Shown one piece after another: positions 9,462 to 17,435 of a DNA stretch of 64,000 nucleotides (positions are counted from its first letter, which is position 1; every line of letters starts with the position of its first letter). Where the stretch lies: positions 186,001 through 250,000 of the forward strand of contig JBBJMP010000002.1 of the NCBI GenBank assembly GCA_037718865.1, read 5' to 3'. The position numbers and the translations under genes were made by a program. The stretch comes from JADCRZ01 sp037718865 (GTDB lineage: Bacteria; Bacteroidota; Bacteroidia; Chitinophagales; Chitinophagaceae). Below the pieces are notes generated by a model. That model did no database searches and was not told the origin of the DNA. It saw only the letters and a list, made by a program, of their open reading frames with translations.

Positions 9462-10117
9462 AATCCAGTACTTCCATCGCGTACCCTGATCTTTTTCTTG
9501 CCTGCATTCTTCTTTTCATAGTCCAGCACTTCTTTAGGCTTGGGGGTTGACTTCTTTTCACTTGCACTTGCAGTAATTACAGGTTCTTTTTTCTTTCCCT
9601 GCAGCGCCCCGAGAACATAATTCTCTGTTTTAGTTATAAAACCGGAAACAGGGTCATAATATGTCCAGACACCATGCCTGATTCCCGCACCTTCGTTTTT
9701 TACAACAACTTTTGTGTAATGATCAGGTTTGTCCACATTCTCAACATCAATGGTATCATATAATTTTTCAGGATTAATGGCTTTCCAGTTTTCTTCCCGC
9801 ATCAGTTCTCCGAGCCCGTTAAAATATTGACTTAACCCGTCTTTATTTCCCCAACGGTACTTTTCCACAGCAACCAGGTCACCGACCAGCGTATACCGTC
9901 GCCATACTCCTTCTTTTTTATCATTCCTGTATTCGCCTTCTTCTTCATAGCCTGGCTCACCGCGCAATTCATCAAAACGGACCACCCATTTGCCTTGCTT
10001 CTGCCCCTTGGCATCAACGCCATTCAGGGTATCGCCTTTAACACCGACAATGTAATTTTTCCACTGGCCGTAGCCATTTATCGAACACAATAAACTAAAA
10101 ATCAAGATCCAGCGCAT
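9458..10117 (-). CDS. Secreted MORN-repeat-like protein
   Basis: A 219-residue protein with a signal peptide (MRWILIFSLLCSINGYGQ). It contains imperfect MORN/YwqK-like repeats, for example KQGKWVVRF, GEYRNDKKEGVWRRYT, YRWGNKDGLSQYFNGLG and RHGVWTYYDPVSG. Its C-terminus is lysine-rich and basic. MORN-like repeats in this phylum are found in extracytoplasmic proteins of unknown role. It converges on the M1 peptidase with a 4-bp overlap at the stops. No specific function can be given. Confidence 0.65.
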   Translation of the reverse strand: MRWILIFSLLCSINGYGQWKNYIVGVKGDTLNGVDAKGQKQGKWVVRFDELRGEPGYEEEGEYRNDKKEGVWRRYTLVGDLVAVEKYRWGNKDGLSQYFNGLGELMREENWKAINPEKLYDTIDVENVDKPDHYTKVVVKNEGAGIRHGVWTYYDPVSGFITKTENYVLGALQGKKKEPVITASASEKKSTPKPKEVLDYEKKNAGKKKIRVRDGSTGF

Positions 10118-10301
10118 ACGACATCATTTAAAATTACCTGCAAATAGTTGCTATTTTCAAACGGTATAAGAATACTTAATATTATTTATTAAAGTTACAA
10201 TAGTTGAAGTGCCAGCCAATAAAGCGTTGGCAAAACTTCGTTAATTGTAGGCTGAACCGTCAATATAGGCCGTTTCCAAAACCTGACATATCATGAAGTC
10301 C

Positions 10302-10309
10302 TATCTTTG
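10302..10309 (+). promoter_or_regulatory. Candidate -7 promoter element
   Basis: TATCTTTG matches TAnnTTTG exactly and ends 17 bp before the ATG at 10327, which would leave a very short 5' leader. A matching -33 TTTG was not found at consensus spacing. Confidence 0.5.
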
Positions 10310-10326
10310 CACCCTTAAATAAAATC

Positions 10327-10956
10327 ATGAAGCGTTTAGGAATAGTTGTTTTTATTGTATTGTCAGGACATTGCCTCACCGCCCAAAAGTTGACCATAGC
10401 CCAGATGAAGGTCGGAATAGAAAAGGCCGCTAATCCGGTGGCCTATGTTAGAGAAATTTTAAAGAAAAAGTATAAAATAGACACTGTTGCCGTGATGAAT
10501 ACCTCTCGGTTTAGCGGAGTTGCGGATAGCCTGGCGTACCGTGGCAAACAAGGCAAAGTGTATGGACCGATTGAAAAAAAATACCTTGTCCAGGTAATAG
10601 GAAGGGCACCAAATACCTTCACCCGGGTCAGCCAGATTTATATTGACACGGCCACCTTCAGGTACCGGATTGCAGATTCGCTGGCCAACAGCATTATAGA
10701 CCAGATCAAAGCGGGAAAGGCACCATTTGAAGACCTTGCACAGGCTTACTCAATGGGCGGCGAAGCCAGAACAAAAGGTGATCTGGGGTGGATAGCCCGG
10801 GGTTCCATCCTTCCGGAGATTGAAAAAGAACTAGCCAAGCGAAAAAAGGGAGAAATCTTTAAAGTGTGGAGCCGGACAGGAGTGCACATCGTTAAAAAAA
10901 CGGCCGAGCCTAAACAGGACACCGGATTTGCATTACTGCTACGTGTATTTCTCTAA
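10327..10956 (+). CDS. Parvulin-type peptidylprolyl isomerase, exported
   Basis: A 209-residue protein with a signal peptide (MKRLGIVVFIVLSGHCLTAQ). A parvulin (PpiC/SurA-type) rotamase domain spans about residues 90-195. Diagnostic stretches are APFEDLAQAYSMGGEARTKG, DLGWIARGSILPEIEKEL and RTGVHIVKKT. It probably assists folding of periplasmic or outer-membrane proteins. The region before the rotamase domain (about 25-90) is short and carries no second isomerase repeat. It is preceded by an exact -7 element, and it ends 13 bp before the convergent aroQ stop. Confidence 0.85.
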   Translation: MKRLGIVVFIVLSGHCLTAQKLTIAQMKVGIEKAANPVAYVREILKKKYKIDTVAVMNTSRFSGVADSLAYRGKQGKVYGPIEKKYLVQVIGRAPNTFTRVSQIYIDTATFRYRIADSLANSIIDQIKAGKAPFEDLAQAYSMGGEARTKGDLGWIARGSILPEIEKELAKRKKGEIFKVWSRTGVHIVKKTAEPKQDTGFALLLRVFL

Positions 10957-10969
10957 TGGGAATTTAGCC

Positions 10970-11003
10970 TTAATGCCCCGTCGGGGCTACCGGTTTGTAG
11001 GAC
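10970..11003. repeat. REP-like GC-rich palindrome overlapping the aroQ 3' end
   Basis: The element holds ATGCCCCGTCGGGGCTACC followed by GGTTTGTAG. It is the same unit as the copy at 46505-46540 (ATGCCCCGGGAAGGGGCAAC then CCGTTTGTAG). GCCCC and GGGGC pair as a hairpin. Here the repeat lies inside aroQ and supplies its last residues and stop. Confidence 0.7.
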
Positions 11004-11413
11004 ATAAAAAAAGCAATAGCCAATTCGTAACCTTTAAGTCCCAGCCCGCTTATGGTTCCTTTGCACTTAGCCGAAACATGTGAGATCCTACGAAACTCTT
11101 CGCGGGCATGAACATTACTGATATGCACTTCGACAACCGGTGACGTAATTGCCGCAATAGCATCGCCAATAGCCACAGAAGTATGCGTATAACCTCCGGG
11201 ATTAATGATAATACCGTCGTACTCAAAACCAACCCGTTGCAATTCATTAATCAACTCGCCCTCAACGTTGTGCTGGAAATAGCTAAATGTAATGGACGGA
11301 TACTTAATTTTCAGGTGGTGATAAAACGACTCGAAACTTTCTGAACCATAGATTCCAGGTTCTCTGGTTCCCAGCAAGTTGAGGTTTGGTCCGTTTATGA
11401 TGGCAATCTTCAT
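10970..11413 (-). CDS. aroQ: Type II 3-dehydroquinate dehydratase
   Basis: A 147-residue cytosolic enzyme that dehydrates 3-dehydroquinate to 3-dehydroshikimate in the shikimate pathway. The type II signature is clear: INGPNLNLLGTREPGIYG at the N-terminus with the catalytic Tyr near 22, NPGGYTHTSVAIGDA near 71-85, and the active-site VHISNVHAREEFR with His near 102. The family core ends at about GYELAIAFFM. The last nine or ten residues (SYKPVAPTGH) and the TAA stop are encoded by a REP-like repeat. It sits 20 bp downstream of carA on the same strand and may be cotranscribed with it. Confidence 0.95.
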   Translation of the reverse strand: MKIAIINGPNLNLLGTREPGIYGSESFESFYHHLKIKYPSITFSYFQHNVEGELINELQRVGFEYDGIIINPGGYTHTSVAIGDAIAAITSPVVEVHISNVHAREEFRRISHVSAKCKGTISGLGLKGYELAIAFFMSYKPVAPTGH

Positions 11414-11433
11414 AAGTAAAGATCGTTCAATGG

Positions 11434-12561
11434 TTAAGGTGTTTGTCCTTGAGGAGTGGTCCGGCCAGATTTCACCAAAGCAAAAAATTCATCAAACAGA
11501 TATCTTGAATCGTGCGGGCCGGGTGTTGATTCGGGATGATACTGCACAGAAAATGCAGGCTTGCCTTTTACACGAATGCCTTCAATAGAAGCATCATTAA
11601 GATTAACATGAGTGATCTCGATGTGACCGGCATTCTTTACAGCTTCCGGGTCAACCCCAAATCCGTGATTTTGGGTGGTGATCTCACACCGACCGGAGAC
11701 CAGGTTTTTTACTGGATGATTTAAGCCCCTGTGCCCATGATGCATTTTAAAAGTCGGAATATCGTTGGCCAGGGCCAGCAACTGGTGCCCCAAGCAAATA
11801 CCGAAGAGGGGTTTGTTTTCTTTAAGCACCTGTTTCACCGTTTGCACGGCATAATCCATTGCGGCGGGATCTCCAGGTCCGTTGGAAATAAAATAACCAT
11901 CGGCATTAAAGCTTTTCAGCTCTTCCAAAGTTGCATGAGCCGGATACACCTTTATATAAGCACCCCGCTGTATCATGCATTCAAGTATGTGTTGTTTGAT
12001 ACCATAATCCAGGACGGCTATCCGTATATTTGAATTTGGATCACCAAGCTCGTAACTGTTTCTAGTGCTCACATGGGTCGCCAGCTCAAGTCCTGCCATC
12101 GATGGCGTTTTGGCGAGCTCCTCTTTTAATTTCTCCACCTCCAGTATCTCCGAAGAAATAATGCAATTCATAGCGCCTTTGGTACGTACATGCGTTACAA
12201 GCGCACGGGTATCCACGTCTTCTATAGCTACAATACGGTTTTCAACCAGGTAGGCATTAAGAGAGCCTTTGGCCAGCTTTCGTGAGTATAGTTCTTCGAG
12301 GTTTCGGCCGATCAATCCGCGGATCTTTACATTGGAAGACTCTGTATCTGCGTCCATTACGCCGTAGTTACCTACGTGCACACTGTTCATAATCAGTATC
12401 TGGCCGTAATAACTGGGATCAGTAAATACTTCTTGATAACCTGTCATGCCTGTATTGAAACAAATTTCACCCGTGGCCGTGCCAATCAAGCCAAAGGCTT
12501 TGCCATGATGAATTGTTCCATCTGCTAAAACCAAAACGGCTGCTTGCTGCGATTTCGACAT
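11434..12561 (-). CDS. carA: Carbamoyl-phosphate synthase small (glutaminase) subunit
   Basis: About 375 residues; releases ammonia from glutamine for carbamoyl-phosphate synthesis in arginine and pyrimidine pathways, working with the large subunit CarB, which is not in this window. The class I glutamine amidotransferase domain is complete: the nucleophile Cys near 256 (GICLGHQLL), with His342 and Glu344 (QYHPES). The N-terminal CarA domain starts AAVLVLADGTIHHGKAFG. ATG at 12561 is chosen; the frame extends to 12600 but adds residues without family resemblance. It lies downstream of the alpha-operon gene rplQ, but a strong terminator separates them. Confidence 0.95.
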   Translation of the reverse strand: MSKSQQAAVLVLADGTIHHGKAFGLIGTATGEICFNTGMTGYQEVFTDPSYYGQILIMNSVHVGNYGVMDADTESSNVKIRGLIGRNLEELYSRKLAKGSLNAYLVENRIVAIEDVDTRALVTHVRTKGAMNCIISSEILEVEKLKEELAKTPSMAGLELATHVSTRNSYELGDPNSNIRIAVLDYGIKQHILECMIQRGAYIKVYPAHATLEELKSFNADGYFISNGPGDPAAMDYAVQTVKQVLKENKPLFGICLGHQLLALANDIPTFKMHHGHRGLNHPVKNLVSGRCEITTQNHGFGVDPEAVKNAGHIEITHVNLNDASIEGIRVKGKPAFSVQYHPESTPGPHDSRYLFDEFFALVKSGRTTPQGQTP

Positions 12562-12644
12562 TTTACGATAAAAGTTTTGCAAAGAAAAGAAATATACCAA
12601 TAACCTGTCGGCTTAATCTGCACAACTTACTCCTGACAACACAT

Positions 12645-12674
12645 AAAAAAGCAGGATCGTTCGTAAGATCCTGC
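12645..12674 (-). terminator. Rho-independent terminator after rplQ
   Basis: Read on the minus strand: GCAGGATC, an 8-base loop, GATCCTGC, then TTTTTT. The 8-bp stem is perfect (12651-12658 with 12667-12674). It would end the alpha-operon transcript before carA. Confidence 0.85.
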
Positions 12675-12697
12675 GTACTGAAATCGTTAGTATTCTA

Positions 12698-13279
12698 TTA
12701 CTGAGGGGACTTGCTTTCTGCCGGATCTTCTGTTTGACTATCTGTGGCAGCTGGTTCGATTGTAGCAGTCTCCGTTGCGATGGGCTCCGTCGCAGTCGGC
12801 ACTGTTGTAGTCGCCTCCGTTATAGTTGGATCCGTTGCAGAAACAGCTTTCTTACCGCGGCCTGCCCGACGGGTTTTCTTAACAGGTTCGGTTTTAGCTG
12901 CAGCCGTTTTACCGTATAGTTCATTAAAATCAACCAATTCAATCAAAGCCGTTTCCGCATTATCACCAACCCTTGCTCCCAATTTGATGATACGCGTATA
13001 TCCCCCGGGACGTCCGGCTACTTTATCAGCTACCGTTCCAAACAATTCCTTAATCGCTTCTTTATCCTGGAGATAACTAAATACTACCCTATGCTGGTGA
13101 GTGGTATTCTCTTTCGCTTTGGTGATCAGGGGCTCAACGTAAACACGAAGGGCTTTGGCCTTGGCAACTGTAGTAACAATTCGTTTGTGTGTTATCAACT
13201 GGCAGGCCAGATTGCTTAATAAAGCACGGCGGTGCGATGCCGTTCTGCTTAAATTATTAATTTTGTCTCCGTGGCGCAT
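12698..13279 (-). CDS. rplQ: Ribosomal protein L17 with long acidic Ala/Thr/Pro-rich C-terminal tail
   Basis: The large-subunit protein L17 core covers about residues 1-125, opening MRHGDKINNLSRTASHRRAL and closing with the usual ALIELVDFNE. After a basic linker (KKTRRAGRGKK) a tail of about 50 residues follows, rich in Ala, Thr, Pro and Glu and made of near-repeats such as TVPTATEPIATETATIEPA. The tail is presumably disordered. It is the last gene of the alpha operon, followed by a strong terminator. Confidence 0.95.
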   Translation of the reverse strand: MRHGDKINNLSRTASHRRALLSNLACQLITHKRIVTTVAKAKALRVYVEPLITKAKENTTHQHRVVFSYLQDKEAIKELFGTVADKVAGRPGGYTRIIKLGARVGDNAETALIELVDFNELYGKTAAAKTEPVKKTRRAGRGKKAVSATDPTITEATTTVPTATEPIATETATIEPAATDSQTEDPAESKSPQ

Positions 13280-13432
13280 GACGTTTAAATTTTTAAAACC
13301 CTGTACCGTGTCAGGAATTACAGGATTGTGAAATAATGGGTGGATGTGCGAATTTTAAATTAGCAAGCTGTGTGGTTGTGATAGATCTCTCCGTTCGCAG
13401 ATCCGCACATTTGCAAATTCGCACATTAATCT
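13280..13432. repeat. rpoA-rplQ gap with low-complexity TTTGCACAT-type repeat
   Basis: This 153-bp gap inside the ribosomal operon carries CCGCACATTTGCAAATTCGC at about 13403-13422 and a related word, GGATGTGCGAATTTTAAATT, at about 13341. The same word family recurs at 27446, 34927, 35008 and 43083. No gene is seen. Confidence 0.6.
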
Positions 13433-14428
13433 TTATTCATCATCCAGTTTCAGCTTGCTGAGGTCCATACCAAAATGTAATCCCCGTTCCGTCAGCACCT
13501 GCTCGATTTCGGCGAGGCTTTTCTGTCCAAAATTCCTGAACTTCATCAGGTCTTCCTGCTCATACTGAACCAGTTCACTTAAGGAATTAATCTTAGCCGC
13601 TTTCAGGCAGTTAAATGCACGTACAGAAAGGTCCAGGTCTTCCAAAGGTGTTTTCAGTACTTTTCTTAATTGCAGCGTTTGTTCGTCAACCAGATCTTCT
13701 TTTTTCTCTTCCTTATTATCAAAAGTAATGTTCTCGTCCGTGATAATCATCAGGTGCTGGATGAGGATGCGGCTGGCTTGTTTAACGGCTTCTTCCGGAT
13801 GTATAGTGCCGTCCGTATTGACTTCGATGATCAGCTTCTCATAATCTGTCCGTTGTTCTACACGGGTATTTTCAACACTGTACTTTACATTTTTTATTGG
13901 TGTGAAAATAGAATCTATCGGAATATATCCGAATGGAGCATCTTTCACTTTGTTGTCTTCTGCCGGAACATAACCCCTGCCTTTCCCGATTGTTAATTCG
14001 ATATCCAGTTTGCCGGAAGGATCCATGGTACAGATCAACAGTTCAGGATTCATTACCTGAAAGGACTGGGTTCCTTCCTGCAACATGTTTGCAGTAAATT
14101 CACTTTTCCCTTTGATGTGCAGCGTAACTTTTTCGTTAGATACTTCATGATCCACAATCTTCTTAAAACGAACCTGTTTAAGGTTAAGAATGATTTCTGT
14201 AATATCTTCAGTTACTCCTTTGATAGTGGCAAACTCATGATCAGCTCCTTCAACTCTGATGCCTACGATAGCGTATCCTTCCAAAGAGCTTAATAACACC
14301 CTGCGTAAGGTATTACCAACGGTGACTCCGTAACCAGGCTCTAAGGGACGAAATTCAAATTGCGCTTCAAAATCTGTAGCTTTTTGCAGAACAATTTTGT
14401 CAGGTTTCTGGAAATTTAAAATGGCCAT
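13433..14428 (-). CDS. rpoA: DNA-directed RNA polymerase subunit alpha
   Basis: A full-length 331-residue alpha subunit. The N-terminal dimerisation domain starts MAILNFQKPDKIVLQ and includes the signature RPLEPGYGVTVGNTLRRVLL near 28-47. The C-terminal domain (about 250-325) includes LDLSVRAFNCLKAAKINSL and the DNA-contacting FGQKSLAEIEQVL. It lies in the alpha operon between rpsD and rplQ, with longer intergenic gaps (116 and 153 bp) than in most bacteria. Confidence 0.98.
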   Translation of the reverse strand: MAILNFQKPDKIVLQKATDFEAQFEFRPLEPGYGVTVGNTLRRVLLSSLEGYAIVGIRVEGADHEFATIKGVTEDITEIILNLKQVRFKKIVDHEVSNEKVTLHIKGKSEFTANMLQEGTQSFQVMNPELLICTMDPSGKLDIELTIGKGRGYVPAEDNKVKDAPFGYIPIDSIFTPIKNVKYSVENTRVEQRTDYEKLIIEVNTDGTIHPEEAVKQASRILIQHLMIITDENITFDNKEEKKEDLVDEQTLQLRKVLKTPLEDLDLSVRAFNCLKAAKINSLSELVQYEQEDLMKFRNFGQKSLAEIEQVLTERGLHFGMDLSKLKLDDE

Positions 14429-14544
14429 ATTATCTGTTTCAGATTTAGATGTTTGATGTATGAATTGATTTCATCAGGAAGCATCATGCATAAGTAATCT
14501 TGTTTCAAGCGGTCATCAACACAATTACTCAGAGGTATATATTT

Positions 14545-15150
14545 TTATTTATTATACAACTCCACGATCAATTGCTCCTTAATGTTCTCAGGTACGCTAT
14601 CCCTTTCAGGGTATCCAAGAAATACGCCTTTTTTCTCGGCTTCGTTCCAATCAAGCCAGTTGAACCTTGGGTTCTTAACTCCCATCTGTGCAATAATACC
14701 TGCATTATCAGCTGAAGCCGGTTTAAGGCTGATCACATCCCCGGGTTTTAGTTGGAAGGATGGCACATTAGTCACTTCTCCGTTGACCATAACATGCTTG
14801 TGAGATACCAATTGACGTGCCCCACCGCGGGAAGGGGAAATACCCAAACGGAACACGGCATTATCCAGGCGGGCTTCCAGCAATTTGATAAGGGTTTCAC
14901 CAGTAGCACCCGGCCGACGGGCAGCTTGCTCGAAAGTTTTACGGAACTGGCGTTCCAATACACCGTAGGTATATTTAGCTTTTTGCTTTTCACGCAATTG
15001 CAATGCATACTCTCCAAGGCTTTTACGCTTACGGGAAGCACCATGCTGCCCGGGAGGATTGCTGTTTTTACTTAACCATTTGCCATTACCTAAAATGGGC
15101 TCACCGAAAATGCGGGAAATCTTGGTCTTAGGACCTGTGTAACGTGCCAT
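14545..15150 (-). CDS. rpsD: Ribosomal protein S4
   Basis: A 201-residue small-subunit assembly protein that also often acts as an autogenous translational repressor of ribosomal genes. It opens MARYTGPKTKISRIFGEPIL and has an S4 RNA-binding domain (about 95-155) with LEARLDNAVFRLGISPSRGG. The start is unambiguous. The 200-bp gap upstream contains paired inverted repeats that could form a structured leader. Confidence 0.98.
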   Translation of the reverse strand: MARYTGPKTKISRIFGEPILGNGKWLSKNSNPPGQHGASRKRKSLGEYALQLREKQKAKYTYGVLERQFRKTFEQAARRPGATGETLIKLLEARLDNAVFRLGISPSRGGARQLVSHKHVMVNGEVTNVPSFQLKPGDVISLKPASADNAGIIAQMGVKNPRFNWLDWNEAEKKGVFLGYPERDSVPENIKEQLIVELYNK

Positions 15151-15350
15151 AAATTTTCTTGATTTTTTAGTTGCGGTGCATGATCAGTAAAAATCTTAAA
15201 ATAAATCATACACCCGTAATATTCATTTAAATTGAAGATTAGCGTATATAGTTAAAACTGCGCTTAATCTTCCAAACTGTCATTATTAAATTTATGATTA
15301 CTGATGACAAAGTAGATACTGCCATCTGTAATCAGCATTCCTGTTAATAA
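15151..15350 (-). promoter_or_regulatory. Possible structured leader upstream of rpsD
   Basis: The gap has nested complementarity. An inner pair lies at about 15232-15244 (TTGAAGATTAGCG) and 15261-15275 (CGCTTAATCTTCCAA). An outer pair lies at 15184-15190 (TCAGTAA) and 15298-15304 (TTACTGA). A leader RNA bound by S4 is one explanation. This is inference from complementarity only; no known leader family was recognised. Confidence 0.35.
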
Positions 15351-15755
15351 TTAAACTCTTCTTTTCTTGGGAGGGCGGCAACCGTTATGCGGAAGTGGCG
15401 TCACGTCTTTAATCTGCGTAATCTCAATGCCTGAATTACTTAAAGCACGAATGGCACTTTCCCTACCCGACCCGGGTCCTTTAACATAAACGTCAACCTT
15501 TTTTAAACCGGCATCAAATGCTACTTTAGCCGCATCGGACGAAGCCATTTGCGCAGCATAAGGCGTATTCTTTTTAGAACCCTTAAAACCCATTTTACCG
15601 GCACTGCTCCAGGAGATGACCTGACCCTGCTTATTGGTCAGACTAATAATAATGTTGTTGAAGCTGGCCGTGATATGTGCATCACCATAACTTTCAACTT
15701 TTACAATCCTTTTTTTTGAGGCAGCTTTTGCGCCGGATGCTTGTGCTTTTGCCAT
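15351..15755 (-). CDS. rpsK: Ribosomal protein S11
   Basis: A 134-residue small-subunit platform protein. It has the typical basic N-terminus, the core DAHITASFNNIIISLTNKQG and VKGPGSGRESAIRAL, and the highly conserved C-terminal DVTPLPHNGCRPPKKRRV. Family-typical length. It is cotranscribed in the alpha operon. Confidence 0.98.
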   Translation of the reverse strand: MAKAQASGAKAASKKRIVKVESYGDAHITASFNNIIISLTNKQGQVISWSSAGKMGFKGSKKNTPYAAQMASSDAAKVAFDAGLKKVDVYVKGPGSGRESAIRALSNSGIEITQIKDVTPLPHNGCRPPKKRRV

Positions 15756-15793
15756 AAAAATAAATAGAGGTAATCTTTAATATTAAAAATAGT

Positions 15794-15808
15794 CCCGAAA
15801 GTTTCGGG
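15794..15808 (-). other. Short hairpin between rpsM and rpsK
   Basis: CCCGAAA and TTTCGGG flank a single base, giving a 7-bp stem followed on the minus strand by ACTATTTTT. It resembles a weak terminator or processing site in the middle of an essential operon, so partial attenuation is more likely than full termination. Confidence 0.4.
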
Positions 15809-15868
15809 ATCGAACCAACCCTCCTGCATGAATTAAACATGCAATCCGGTGAAGGCTCTATAATTAGC

Positions 15869-16249
15869 TTATTTCTTCGGTGCTTTTTTCTTGCCTGCAA
15901 CAGTCTTACGCTTACCTTTGCGTGTGCGGCTATTGGTACGGGTACGTTGACCACGAACCGGTAAACCCTTACGATGACGTAAGCCACGATAACAGGCTAT
16001 ATCAAGTAAACGTTTAATACTCATCTGCACTTCGGAGCGCAATTGACCCTCAACCTTGAACTCGTTAGTAATCATTGAACGGATGGCGTTTAGCTCTTCG
16101 TCATTCCATTGACTTACTTTTTTGTTTACATCGATTCCTGCAGTATTTAAAATATACTGCGCTGTTGCGAGTCCGATTCCATAGATATAGGTCAACCCTA
16201 TTTCACCTCTTTTGTTCTTGGGAAGATCAACACCGGCAATACGAGCCAT
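15869..16249 (-). CDS. rpsM: Ribosomal protein S13
   Basis: A 126-residue small-subunit head protein. It opens MARIAGVDLPKNKRGEIGLT and carries the helix-two-turn-helix region GIGLATAQYIL. The C-terminal tail CYRGLRHRKGLPVRGQRTRT contacts tRNA, followed by a lysine-rich end. It is usually the first large gene of the alpha operon after rpmJ, as here. Confidence 0.98.
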   Translation of the reverse strand: MARIAGVDLPKNKRGEIGLTYIYGIGLATAQYILNTAGIDVNKKVSQWNDEELNAIRSMITNEFKVEGQLRSEVQMSIKRLLDIACYRGLRHRKGLPVRGQRTRTNSRTRKGKRKTVAGKKKAPKK

Positions 16250-16334
16250 ATTTGAATTTTAGATTTAAGATTTCAATGTTTATATTTAGATTTTTGATTC
16301 GGATCCTGGACAATCTGCAATCATCAACCCGTCA

Positions 16335-16451
16335 TTACCCCTGACGCTGTTTGAAGCGCGGATTCTTTTTATTAATGATGAACAACTTTCCTTTCCTTCT
16401 CACGATTTTGCAATCAACACTACGTTTTTTTATGGATGCACGAACTTTCAT
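16335..16451 (-). CDS. rpmJ: Ribosomal protein L36 (zinc-less form)
   Basis: A 38-residue protein, MKVRASIKKRSVDCKIVRRK followed by GKLFIINKKNPRFKQRQG. Of the zinc ligands of the C+ type (Cys11, Cys14, Cys27, His32) only Cys14 remains, so this is a C- form, as is usual in Bacteroidota. Start and stop are clear, between rpsM and infA. Confidence 0.97.
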   Translation of the reverse strand: MKVRASIKKRSVDCKIVRRKGKLFIINKKNPRFKQRQG

Positions 16452-16557
16452 GATCTTTACATTTTTCTATTATGCAACATATAAAAGATGATCAAATCCA
16501 ACCAATTGACCTTAAAAACCCAAAAACCCCGTGATGACAGATTTGTCAGTTTCCTGC

Positions 16558-16776
16558 TTACTTATAACGAAAAATAATCCTGCCCCGTGTTAAATCGTAG
16601 GGGCTCATTTCAACGCCTACCTTATCACCAGGCAAAATTCTTATATAATGCATCCTCATTTTACCCGAGATGGTTGCCAGTATTTCATGCCCGTTTTCCA
16701 GTTTAACTCTGAACATTGCATTTGACAGGGCTTCGAGAATGGTACCATCTTGTTTAATGAGTGCTTGTTTCGCCAT
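16558..16776 (-). CDS. infA: Translation initiation factor IF-1
   Basis: A 72-residue OB-fold protein that binds the ribosomal A site during initiation. It opens MAKQALIKQDGTILEALSNA and carries FRVKLENGHEILATISGKMR and the C-terminal LTRGRIIFRYK. It is the first recognisable gene of this transcription unit. The map and secY genes that precede infA in many Bacteroidota are not upstream. Confidence 0.98.
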   Translation of the reverse strand: MAKQALIKQDGTILEALSNAMFRVKLENGHEILATISGKMRMHYIRILPGDKVGVEMSPYDLTRGRIIFRYK

Positions 16777-16898
16777 ACAGTTTTTGGGAGCGCAAAGATA
16801 GGAGTATATTACGAAAATAAGAAAAAAACGGGTTTATTTCCTGATTTGGCATGAAATCAAGGTGATTTTCAAACGCACAACCCGATTTTAGCGTGGCC

Positions 16899-17297
16899 CT
16901 AGTTGCGGGAGAGGTTTACCTTGGTCATCTGAAGGTAATGATTCTGTAATTCGTGAACGCTTATTGGTTGATGTAAATGCCGGCGATCTTCCCTGTACCA
17001 GATTTCCAACCTGGAAAAATTGTCTTTTTCAGGTAAAAAAACCCGAAAAGCACCTTTGATATATTTAATCGAACTATCGTCATCTACTTTTTTTTCAAAA
17101 TTGAGTTTCATCAATTGCTCTTCACTAAGCGGTATGGCATGCAGATCGTCGGGTTTGAACCAAAACTCCTGAACATCTGTTTCAACACAAGCTGCGTTAT
17201 CCTGACGGTTGATATCTTTAATTACCCCTTCCATTTGTTGACCTTCATATTCCGCTAATATAATGCCTCCGATTTGAAGATCCTTAAATTTAATCAT
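16899..17297 (-). CDS. Conserved hypothetical protein
   Basis: A soluble protein of 132 residues, MIKFKDLQIGGIILAEYEGQ onward, without signal peptide or membrane segments. An N-terminal beta-rich stretch (residues about 1-55, with EGVIKDINRQDNAACVET) precedes a more charged half with ends such as LEIWYREDRRHLHQPISVHE. I do not recognise a domain. It sits upstream of infA on the same strand, 122 bp away. Confidence 0.6.
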   Translation of the reverse strand: MIKFKDLQIGGIILAEYEGQQMEGVIKDINRQDNAACVETDVQEFWFKPDDLHAIPLSEEQLMKLNFEKKVDDDSSIKYIKGAFRVFLPEKDNFSRLEIWYREDRRHLHQPISVHELQNHYLQMTKVNLSRN

Positions 17298-17435
17298 ACC
17301 GCAATCAATTTTGTTAAGGTCGAATGTACGAAAGGTTAAATGAAATTAACAAATTTGAGCAGAATTAAACACCTGAAACGTAAAATGCTGCATGTGAAAT
17401 GACCTGGTTGTCGTAAGACTACCGACTCCCGGTTT

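Noticed and set aside
15794..15808. Full terminator between rpsM and rpsK
   Set aside because: rpsK, rpsD, rpoA and rplQ lie downstream in the same unit and are essential, so complete termination is unlikely.
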